A stretch of 7,887 nucleotides of DNA, taken from contig JAEWCJ010000117.1 of assembly GCA_023390695.1 (NCBI GenBank), positions 1 to 7,887 on the forward strand, read 5' to 3'. A program made the position numbers and the translations under genes. Below are positions 1 to 4,920 of this stretch, in pieces. The first letter of the stretch is position 1; every line of letters starts with the position of its first letter. The notes below the pieces were generated by a model, which was given only the letters and a program-made list of their open reading frames with translations, was not told where the DNA came from and did no database searches. The DNA comes from Pseudomonadota bacterium. Its GTDB lineage: Bacteria > Pseudomonadota > Alphaproteobacteria > Rhizobiales > Xanthobacteraceae.

Positions 1-318
1 GCCCATCACCCTGCCCCACATCTCCGACATCGCCGGACGCGAAGTGCCCGACATCCGCGCCGACAGGAACGCGCCGAGCGCCACCCCGATCACCAGAGCC
101 ACCTGCCACCAGTCCTTGGCCGTCGAGACATGGCTCTTGAAATACGGAATGGTGCCGAGCGCCGGATCGAAGACGGAGGCAATGCTCGCAGCCACGGTCA
201 CGAAAGACGACGATGCGCCAAGCGCCGTGTTCATCAGAAGGAAAGCGGGAATCTGCAGAAGCCCGATCAGAATGCCGGCGGCATAGGGCGACCAGACCCG
301 GGCGGACAGGATCGACAT
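1..318 (-). CDS. YeeE/YedE-family sulfur transporter, N-terminal part (cut by window edge)
   Basis: The visible 106 residues are the N-terminus of a polytopic inner-membrane protein that continues past base 1. One hydrophobic helix covers about residues 11-30 (PYAAGILIGLLQIPAFLLMN), and a second begins at about residue 72 (QVALVIGVALGAFLSA). Between them lie LGAS (33-36) and PYFKSH (58-63), a layout I recognise from YeeE/YedE (DUF395) proteins. That family moves thiosulfate or related sulfur species into the cell. The start ATG (316-318) has a Shine-Dalgarno GGGAGAA (324-330, read on the minus strand). No cysteine occurs in this portion, although the characterised YeeE relies on conserved cysteines, so subgroup and substrate are open. 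The gene is divergent from the ArsR-type regulator at 377 and shares its operator region, so control by it is likely. Family call is by recognition; the sulfur role is family knowledge. Confidence 0.8.
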   Translation of the reverse strand, partial: MSILSARVWSPYAAGILIGLLQIPAFLLMNTALGASSSFVTVAASIASVFDPALGTIPYFKSHVSTAKDWWQVALVIGVALGAFLSARMSGTSRPAMSEMWGRVMG

Positions 319-339
319 GATAATTCTCCCGGTTCGAAC

Positions 340-369
340 TTGCTCGGTCCCACGCGAGTCTTATATATT
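340..369 (+). promoter_or_regulatory. Candidate promoter of the ArsR-type regulator, probably leaderless transcript
   Basis: A possible -35 TTGCTC (340-345) is followed after 16-18 bp by TATATA/TATATT (362-369). Initiation 6-8 bases downstream would fall at about 374-377, on or beside the ATG at 377. No Shine-Dalgarno sequence precedes that ATG, which fits a leaderless mRNA. The first operator copy (367-382) overlaps the end of the -10 box, so autorepression is expected. Confidence 0.4.
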
Positions 370-388
370 CACAGTTATGAATATTCAA
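360..388 (-). promoter_or_regulatory. Candidate sigma70-type promoter of the yeeE-like gene
   Basis: On the minus strand, TTGAAT (383-388) and TATAAG (360-365) are separated by exactly 17 bp. That resembles the TTGACA/TATAAT consensus at 4 of 6 and 5 of 6 positions. Transcription would start near 353, giving a leader of about 35 nt before the ATG at 318. The -35 box and spacer are covered by the two ATTC-N8-GAAT operators, so bound repressor should block RNA polymerase. Confidence 0.5.
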
Positions 389-398
389 GAGTTTGAAT
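367..398. promoter_or_regulatory. Tandem ATTC-N8-GAAT operators (SqrR/BigR type)
   Basis: Copy 1 is ATTC (367-370), eight bases, GAAT (379-382). Copy 2 is ATTC (383-386), eight bases, GAAT (395-398). The copies abut with a 16-bp repeat period, about one and a half helical turns. Each is part of a longer inverted repeat: ATATTCA/TGAATAT (365-371, 378-384) and ATATTCAA/TTGAATAT (381-388, 393-400). ATTC-N8-GAAT is the operator consensus I recall for the sulfide-responsive repressor SqrR. The pair lies between divergent genes for a SqrR/BigR-like regulator and a sulfur transporter. The second copy lies inside the regulator's first codons. Confidence 0.75.
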
Positions 399-748
399 AT
401 AAAGCGCAGACCGCCGCCATCCTGCTGAAGGCGCTGGCCTCCAAGCCGCGCCTCATGGTGCTGTGCCATCTGGCCGACGGCGAGAAATCGGTCGGCGAAA
501 TCGCCGCGCTGACCGGGCTGCGGATGGCCGCGGTCTCGCAGAATCTCGCAGTGTTGCGCGCGGAGCGGCTCGTCGCCCAGCGGCGCGACGGGACCACCAT
601 CAATTACCGGCTCGCCGATCCCACGGCGCGCAAGGTGATCGACGTGCTGTACCGTGCCTTCTGCAATGACCGGAAAGCCGAAAAATCCCGGCGCAAGACG
701 CGCGCCCCTCGCCGGCGTGGCCGCCAAGCCGCACCTGTTGCGAAATAG
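377..748 (+). CDS. ArsR-family repressor, SqrR/BigR-like dithiol persulfide sensor
   Basis: A 123-residue winged-helix protein. The helix-turn-helix covers about residues 38-66 (SVGEIAALTGLRMAAVSQNL, then the end of the recognition helix), and the wing is near RRDGTTINYRL (69-79). Cys30 (in VLCHLADGE) and Cys96 (in YRAFCND) are 66 residues apart. This matches the redox pair Cys41/Cys107 of SqrR and Cys42/Cys108 of BigR, which form a polysulfide bridge with persulfides and release DNA. Metal-binding motifs of ArsR, SmtB or CadC type are not apparent. After Cys96 there is an unusual basic tail with 12 Lys/Arg among 27 residues, longer than I expect for BigR. ATG 377 is chosen because a longer in-frame start at 317 would put the promoter inside the gene. 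The product probably represses itself and the divergent yeeE-like gene. Mechanism is inferred from family and motif spacing. Confidence 0.85.
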   Translation: MNIQEFEYKAQTAAILLKALASKPRLMVLCHLADGEKSVGEIAALTGLRMAAVSQNLAVLRAERLVAQRRDGTTINYRLADPTARKVIDVLYRAFCNDRKAEKSRRKTRAPRRRGRQAAPVAK

Positions 749-793
749 ACCAAGCCGCGTTGTGCGAACCTTGTCCGCACCGGAGCGAAGCGG

Positions 794-808
794 TTAACAG
801 AACCTTAG
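794..808. promoter_or_regulatory. CtrA-like site TTAA-N7-TTAG
   Basis: TTAA (794-797), seven bases, then TTAG (805-808) matches the alphaproteobacterial CtrA consensus TTAA-N7-TTAA with one mismatch. It lies about 47 bp before the ATG of the small secreted protein, a plausible promoter position. TTAA is uncommon in this GC-rich window, but a single near-match can occur by chance. Confidence 0.3.
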
Positions 809-855
809 CTATTTCCAGCCAATTTACGGCAATACCTCCAACGGCGAGCGATCCC

Positions 856-1167
856 ATGCGGTCCCTGCTGGCACTGCCTTTTCTTGTTGCCGCTATTCTG
901 ACGACCTCCGCGGCGCAGGCAGAGAAGCGCATTTTCATCATCGCCAACGACGCCGACGGCTATGGCGTCGACCGCTGCCTGGCGAACGGGGATAGCTGCG
1001 GCGCGGCGGCGGCCGCCGCCTATTGCCGAACCAAGGACTTCGTGCAGGCGGCTTCCTATCGCCGAGTGGAGCGCAGCGAGATCACCGGCGCCGTGCCAGT
1101 CTCCACCCGCGGCGTATGCCGTGGCGAAGCCTGCATGGAATTCGTCGCGATCGAGTGCACCCGCTAA
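856..1167 (+). CDS. Small secreted six-cysteine protein of unknown function
   Basis: A 103-residue protein with a clear Sec signal peptide: Met-Arg, a hydrophobic core at about 4-17, and cleavage expected after AQA (20-22). The mature part of about 81 residues has six cysteines (41, 48, 57, 88, 93, 101), an even number consistent with three disulfides in the periplasm or outside. It contains an alanine-rich stretch (50-55) followed by YCR, and ends VAIECTR. I believe similar conserved hypothetical proteins occur in Bradyrhizobium relatives, but I know no function. ATG 856 is chosen over an upstream in-frame start because the signal peptide begins there and GGCGAG (843-848) precedes it at 7 bases. 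It converges on creA, with only 10 bases between the stop codons. A CtrA-like box lies upstream. Confidence 0.75.
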   Translation: MRSLLALPFLVAAILTTSAAQAEKRIFIIANDADGYGVDRCLANGDSCGAAAAAAYCRTKDFVQAASYRRVERSEITGAVPVSTRGVCRGEACMEFVAIECTR

Positions 1168-1177
1168 AGGCCGCGCC

Positions 1178-1711
1178 TCATTTCTCCACCCATTCGACGC
1201 AGCGCGGGACACTGGTCTCGCTCCCCCAGGGCATGATCGGCACCGACGAGGTCGAGTTCTTCGGCGAGCCCTCGATGATTCGGTCGGAATAGACCATGTA
1301 GACCAGCACGTTGCGTTTGGGATCGCAGCCGCGCACGATCTGCATTTTCTTGAACAGGAGCGAGCGGCGCTGGCGGAACATGTCCTCGCCCTGCTCGAAT
1401 TTTGCCTTGAACCTGATGGGGCCGATCTGACGGCAGGACAGCGAGATGTCGGACACCTCCTCCGCTACCCCGATCCAGCCCTTGAACCCGCCCTTTTCCG
1501 GCACCGTGAAATGGCAGGCCACTCCTTCGACCTCCGGGTCGTCAATACCGTAGGTCGCCAGCTTGTCGTTCGGCGAGAGCCATTTGAAGACGGTGGAGCG
1601 CTTGAACAGCAGGTCGGGCTCGTCCGCCGCGGCAGCAAGGGAACTCCAGGTCAGTCCGGCGAAAATTGCAAGCGTTGCAGCAACGGAACACCGACGCAAA
1701 AGCCGAAGCAT
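1178..1711 (-). CDS. creA: CreA-family exported protein
   Basis: A 177-residue protein matching E. coli CreA by eye over nearly its full length. Shared features include VFKW (41-44), the GIDDPEVEGVACHFT region (55-69), the GGFKGWIGVAEEVSD block (74-88), ISLSCRQIGPI (89-99), RRSLLFKKMQIVR (115-127), YSDRIIEGSPKN (141-152) and VPIMPW (157-162). The N-terminus is a signal peptide with cleavage expected near AAAA-D (26-30), so the product should be periplasmic. Cys66 and Cys93 match cysteines of E. coli CreA; Cys129 and Cys171 look additional. Biochemical function of the family is not established. In enterobacteria creA lies upstream of the CreBC two-component genes, whereas here it is divergent from an unrelated-looking hybrid kinase. 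A strong Shine-Dalgarno precedes the ATG. Confidence 0.9.
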   Translation of the reverse strand: MLRLLRRCSVAATLAIFAGLTWSSLAAAADEPDLLFKRSTVFKWLSPNDKLATYGIDDPEVEGVACHFTVPEKGGFKGWIGVAEEVSDISLSCRQIGPIRFKAKFEQGEDMFRQRRSLLFKKMQIVRGCDPKRNVLVYMVYSDRIIEGSPKNSTSSVPIMPWGSETSVPRCVEWVEK

Positions 1712-1719
1712 CAGATAAA

Positions 1720-1725
1720 CCTCCT
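1720..1725 (-). promoter_or_regulatory. Strong ribosome binding site of creA
   Basis: AGGAGG read on the minus strand, 8 bases before the ATG at 1709-1711. It is the best ribosome binding site in the window and fixes the creA start. Confidence 0.8.
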
Positions 1726-1739
1726 GTCACACCGGTGTT

Positions 1740-1760
1740 CGATATGGGGATACAATATCG
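1740..1760. repeat. Inverted repeat CGATAT-N9-ATATCG between creA and the kinase
   Basis: CGATAT (1740-1745) and ATATCG (1755-1760) are perfect 6-bp arms around a 9-bp spacer, giving a 15-bp centre-to-centre spacing suited to a dimeric regulator. It lies about 30 bp upstream of the creA start and would sit in either gene's promoter region. A GC hairpin CCTGC/GCAGG (1770-1774, 1779-1783) follows. No known operator is recognised. Confidence 0.35.
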
Positions 1761-1809
1761 GGGGCAAAGCCTGCGCGGGCAGGAAGCATTGAACTTGATG
1801 CGCCAAGCG

Positions 1810-1845
1810 GGTACCACCATAAGTGGCGCCCGGAGCGCGTTTTTT
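1810..1845 (+). promoter_or_regulatory. Overlapping hairpins and T-run just before the kinase gene
   Basis: An imperfect stem pairs 1810-1817 with 1823-1830 (one mismatch, one G-T, five-base loop). A second, short stem pairs GCGC (1826-1829) with GCGC (1835-1838) and is followed by six T residues (1840-1845). The two stems share bases 1826-1830 and so exclude each other, like an attenuator. The terminator-like stem is only 4 bp, so this is tentative. Confidence 0.2.
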
Positions 1846-1850
1846 CGGAT

Positions 1851-4151
1851 TTGGGGCGGCGACTTGCGGACGGACATCGGGCCTTGGCAGGACACTTGAG
1901 AAAGGGCGCGGACGAATCCGTCTCCTCGCGCGAGGTGGCGCATGCGGTCAGACCGCTGCGCCTGCTGGTCGTGGCGTCGCTGGTATTCCCGTTCATCATC
2001 TTTGCGATCACCGCCGTTATCGGCTACCGCCAGCAATTCGAGGAATCGACCCGGCGGCTCGAACGCTCCCTCGACGTGGTCTACGAGCACGCCACCAAGG
2101 TGTTCGAGACCTTCGAACTGGCGGCGCGCTACACCGACGAAATGTTCAATGCGCCGGATTCGGAAATCCGGGCCCGCGAGCGCGAATACAATCAGCGCCT
2201 GCGGATCCTGACCAACTCAATGCCGCAATTGCTCGACATCTGGGTGACCGGCGCCGACGGAAAACCGCTCGTCTCGGGCACACTCTATCCGGTACCGAAC
2301 ATCGATCTCAGCGAACGCGAGTATTTTTCGCAGCTGAAGAACAATCCGAATCTTCTGCTGTATGTCAGCGAGGTGCTGAACTCGCGCGTCCAGGACCTGC
2401 GGTTCTTCGCCTATAACAAGCGGCGCTCCCCGCCCGCCGACAGCAACGCCTTCAACGGACTGACGACCATCTCGGCGAAGCCGGAATATTTCGTGCAGTT
2501 CTACGCCAACCTGACGCAGCGCGACAGCGACATCGTGCAACTGGTCCGCGACGATGGCGCGTTGCTGGCGCGATTCCCCTTCCAGCCCGACTTCCCCCGC
2601 CACCTGCTGGACAGCAGCCCGTTGCTTCCCGCCATGAAGGACAGCAACGCGGGACTGATCCATGCCACCTCTCCGCTGAGCGGAGAGCGCAGAATTTTCG
2701 CATATCGCCGCCTCCCGAACATCAATGTGTTCGCCATGGTCGCCGTCAACCACGACACCGTCATCCAGGAATGGCTGATGAACATGGCGCGCTATCTGAT
2801 CTTCGGCATTCCGGCGACGATCGCTCTGTTCCTGCTGTCGCTGATCGCCTTGCATCGTACGCGCAACGCCGCCCTGACGCTCGCAAAGCTGCAGCATGAG
2901 GTGACGCGCCGCGAACGCACCGAACTGGCGCTCCGGCAATCGCAGAAGATGGAGGCGGTCGGGCGCCTCACCGGCGGCATTGCGCACGACTTCAACAACC
3001 TGCTGACCGCCATTCTGGGCAATGTCGATCTCGCCCTGCGGCGCGTGCCGGAAGGTGACGAGCGGCTGAAACGAACGCTCAGCTCCGCGCGCCTCGCCTG
3101 TCAGCGCGCCGCCACGCTGATCCAGCGGCTGCTCGCCTATTCGCGCCAGCATCCGCTGGAGGAAAAGGCGGTCGACCTCAACAAGCTGGTCCAGGGCATG
3201 TCCGAATTGCTGCGCCGCTCGATCGGCGAAAGCATCACGGTCGAGACCGTGCTGGCGGGTGGCCTCTGGAAGGCCGCGATCGATCCCAATCAGCTCGAAA
3301 ACGCCATCCTCAATCTGGCGATCAACGCGCGCGACGCGATGCCGGAGGGCGGCACGCTTACCATCGAAACGGCCAACACCTATCTCGACGAATCCTACGT
3401 CGCCGCGAATGGCGGCGACGTCGTCGTCGGCCAGCACGTGATGCTGGCGATCACCGATTCCGGCACCGGCATGACCAAGGATGTGGTCGACCGCGCCTTC
3501 GAACCGTTCTTCACGACCAAGCCGGTCGGCGTCGGCACCGGCCGTGGCCTCAGCATGGTCTACGGCTTCATCAAGCAGTCGGGCGGCCACATCAAGATCT
3601 ACAGCGAGCCCGGCGAAGGCACCGCCATCAAGCTCTACCTGCCGCGGCTCACCGACGACGCCACGATCGAACCCTGGACACCGCCCGAACCCAGCACCCC
3701 GGCTGCGCAGGGCGCGGAGTCCCTGAAGGAAACGATCTTGCTCGTCGAGGATGACGAAGAGGTCAACCGCTTCGCGACGGAAGTCCTGCGCGAGGAAGGC
3801 TATGACGTCATTTCCACGCACGAAGGCTCGAGCGCATTGCGTCTGCTCGACGCCAATCCGCACATCAAAATGCTGTTCACCGACGTCGTGCTGCCGGGCG
3901 GCATGAACGGCCGCCAGATCGCCGACGAAGCGCGGCGCCGGCGCCCCGATCTGAAGGTCCTGTTCGCCACCGGCTATACGCGCAACGCCATCATCCATCA
4001 GGGCCGGCTCGACGCCGATGTCGATCTGCTGACCAAGCCGTTCACCCCGGACGACCTCGTCAAGAAGGTGCGCCGGATTCTGGACGAGGATTCGAAAGAC
4101 CCCGTGGCGCGCGCCAGCGCGATCATCGACAAGATCATCGACACGCCCTAG
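1851..4151 (+). CDS. Membrane-bound hybrid sensor histidine kinase with C-terminal receiver
   Basis: Up to 766 residues. Transmembrane helix 1 is at about 38-58 and helix 2 at 315-335. They bracket a periplasmic domain of about 250 residues that resembles a double Cache sensor (SEREYF motif about a third of the way in). A coiled-coil linker (337-365) leads to a HisKA domain with phospho-acceptor His379 in GGIAHDFNNLL. The HATPase domain has the N-box (Asn492 in AINARDAM), G1 box DSGTGM (536-541) and GTGRGLSM in the G2 box, where Arg replaces the usual Leu. The receiver (about 628-745) has Glu633/Asp634/Asp635, phospho-acceptor Asp678 and Lys729 in LTKPF. All catalytic residues are present, so it should be active. 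Signal and output partner are unknown; no DNA-binding response regulator is nearby. No ATG starts this frame: TTG 1851, TTG 1884, TTG 1896 (AGGA just upstream) or GTG 1935 are possible, and GTG 1935 would leave nine residues before helix 1. Confidence 0.9.
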   Translation: MGRRLADGHRALAGHLRKGADESVSSREVAHAVRPLRLLVVASLVFPFIIFAITAVIGYRQQFEESTRRLERSLDVVYEHATKVFETFELAARYTDEMFNAPDSEIRAREREYNQRLRILTNSMPQLLDIWVTGADGKPLVSGTLYPVPNIDLSEREYFSQLKNNPNLLLYVSEVLNSRVQDLRFFAYNKRRSPPADSNAFNGLTTISAKPEYFVQFYANLTQRDSDIVQLVRDDGALLARFPFQPDFPRHLLDSSPLLPAMKDSNAGLIHATSPLSGERRIFAYRRLPNINVFAMVAVNHDTVIQEWLMNMARYLIFGIPATIALFLLSLIALHRTRNAALTLAKLQHEVTRRERTELALRQSQKMEAVGRLTGGIAHDFNNLLTAILGNVDLALRRVPEGDERLKRTLSSARLACQRAATLIQRLLAYSRQHPLEEKAVDLNKLVQGMSELLRRSIGESITVETVLAGGLWKAAIDPNQLENAILNLAINARDAMPEGGTLTIETANTYLDESYVAANGGDVVVGQHVMLAITDSGTGMTKDVVDRAFEPFFTTKPVGVGTGRGLSMVYGFIKQSGGHIKIYSEPGEGTAIKLYLPRLTDDATIEPWTPPEPSTPAAQGAESLKETILLVEDDEEVNRFATEVLREEGYDVISTHEGSSALRLLDANPHIKMLFTDVVLPGGMNGRQIADEARRRRPDLKVLFATGYTRNAIIHQGRLDADVDLLTKPFTPDDLVKKVRRILDEDSKDPVARASAIIDKIIDTP

Positions 4152-4160
4152 CGCCGGTCC
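4147..4160 (+). repeat. 14-bp direct repeat, copy 1 (left of DUF2783 gene)
   Basis: CCTAGCGCCGGTCC occurs exactly here and at 4391-4404. This copy includes the shared CTAG that ends both the kinase and the DUF2783 gene. The two copies flank the DUF2783 gene. Confidence 0.7.
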
Positions 4161-4354
4161 GCCGTGCCCGCCTTTGCCAGCGCAATCGCCTCATCGAGCA
4201 CAGCCGGATCGCCGATGTGGTTGGCGAGAATAAGCACGAGCCTTGCGTCCAGCGCCGCCGCCTCGGCCTCCGACAATCCCCGCCGCGCCTCGACAAGGGC
4301 GACATAGGCGGCGTCCGGGTCCTTGAACCGCGACTCGGTCATCAGCGCGGGCAT
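4148..4354 (-). CDS. DUF2783-family small protein
   Basis: A 68-residue protein that I recognise as DUF2783 from the core LSEAEAAALDARLVLILANH followed by IGDP (residues 27-50). It looks entirely helical and cytoplasmic, with no signal peptide. Function of the family is unknown. From memory it is often encoded beside FAD-dependent ring monooxygenases, and one lies close by (4917-6533, same strand) but with a csp gene on the opposite strand between them. ATG 4352-4354 is chosen because GGGGGAGG (4359-4366, minus strand) lies 4 bases before it; an in-frame ATG at 4340-4342 would be too far from that site. A longer reading frame extends upstream but has no supporting ribosome site. The TAG stop shares CTAG (4148-4151) with the kinase stop on the other strand. 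An exact 14-bp direct repeat flanks the gene. Confidence 0.75.
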   Translation of the reverse strand: MPALMTESRFKDPDAAYVALVEARRGLSEAEAAALDARLVLILANHIGDPAVLDEAIALAKAGTADRR

Positions 4355-4390
4355 CGCTCCTCCCCCGTCCGGAACTTTTGCTGGTGTCAG

Positions 4391-4404
4391 CCTAGCGCCG
4401 GTCC
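4391..4404 (+). repeat. 14-bp direct repeat, copy 2 (right of DUF2783 gene)
   Basis: Exact second copy of the 14 bases at 4147-4160, about 37 bp upstream of the DUF2783 start and 97 bp before csp. A degenerate relative of its right half (CGCCGGACCCCGCC, 4418-4430) follows, so the 4396-4430 stretch is itself an imperfect 22-bp-period repeat. Confidence 0.7.
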
Positions 4405-4500
4405 CGCCCCGGTCAACGCCGGACCCCGCCATTGGAACCAAACACGGGGGCGTCGGTTGGCTCGAAAGCCAGTGAAACGCCAGCAATCACGGAGAGGCAC

Positions 4501-4920
4501 ATGTCAGCGGTTGCCGTTCGCGCCATGGTCAAGGCGCATCCCGACCGGCCAGGTCACGCCGAATCGATCAGCCGTTGCATCGAATCCTGCTTTGCTTGCG
4601 TGGAGGCGTGCACCGCCTGCGCCGATGCCTGCCTGGCCGAGCCGGATGTCGACAAGTTGATCACCTGCATTCGTCTCAATCTGGATTGCGCCGCCGTCTG
4701 CACCGCCACCGGCGCCATCATGTCGCGCACCAACAAGGTCGGACACCGGCAATTGCTGGAGGCCCAGCTCACCACCTGCATCGCATTCTGCCGCAGTTGC
4801 GCCGCCGAATGCCGGCGTCATGGCGACATGCACAAGCATTGCGCGGTCTGCGCCAAGGTCTGCGATGCCTGCGCCGAAGCCTGCAACGACATGCTGATGT
4901 CGATGCGAATGCCGGCCTAG
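4501..4920 (+). CDS. csp3: Cytosolic copper storage protein, Csp3-like four-helix bundle
   Basis: A 139-residue protein with 18 cysteines: 26, 30, 33, 37, 40, 44; 56, 63, 67; 93, 97, 100, 104; 114, 117, 121, 124, 128. Most are in CxxC or CxxxC spacing, which puts them on one face of four helices. This is the hallmark of Csp (DUF326) proteins, whose bundle core is lined with thiols and stores many Cu(I) ions. There is no twin-arginine or Sec signal, so it should be the cytosolic Csp3 type rather than the exported Csp1 type; Methylosinus Csp3 also has 18 cysteines, from memory. His107, His111 and His113 lie between helices 3 and 4, perhaps at the metal entrance, and the C-terminus is Met-rich (131-137). 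ATG 4501 is chosen for GGAGAGG at 4491-4497. No CueR-type operator is recognised upstream. It ends on a CTAG shared with the monooxygenase stop. Confidence 0.92.
   Translation: MSAVAVRAMVKAHPDRPGHAESISRCIESCFACVEACTACADACLAEPDVDKLITCIRLNLDCAAVCTATGAIMSRTNKVGHRQLLEAQLTTCIAFCRSCAAECRRHGDMHKHCAVCAKVCDACAEACNDMLMSMRMPA

Noticed and set aside
317..376. Upstream ATG extending the ArsR regulator by 20 residues
   Set aside because: The extension would contain both promoters and one operator, and the added residues match nothing at the N-terminus of this family.
1168..1177. Terminator between the secreted protein and creA
   Set aside because: Only 10 bases separate the stops, and no hairpin with a T-run is present around them.
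962..1792. Plus-strand open frame of 276 codons overlapping the secreted protein and creA
   Set aside because: It is the shadow of creA and the six-cysteine gene; its sequence is Arg/Ala/Pro-rich without a motif or ribosome site.
1542..2090. Minus-strand open frame spanning the creA-kinase intergenic region
   Set aside because: It overlaps the supported starts of both creA and the kinase, and its translation has no recognisable domain.
2217..3998. Long minus-strand open frame (593 codons) opposite the kinase gene
   Set aside because: It is the antisense shadow of a well-supported kinase with all catalytic motifs. Its translation is low-complexity and shows no recognisable domain, as expected from GC-rich codon bias.
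4355..4486. Upstream extension of the DUF2783 gene to 112 codons
   Set aside because: The extra N-terminus is low-complexity, spans the second direct repeat, and a good ribosome site immediately precedes ATG 4352-4354.
4355..4500. CueR- or CsoR-type copper operator before csp
   Set aside because: I found no ACCTTCC-type inverted repeat; the repeats there are GC-rich direct repeats.
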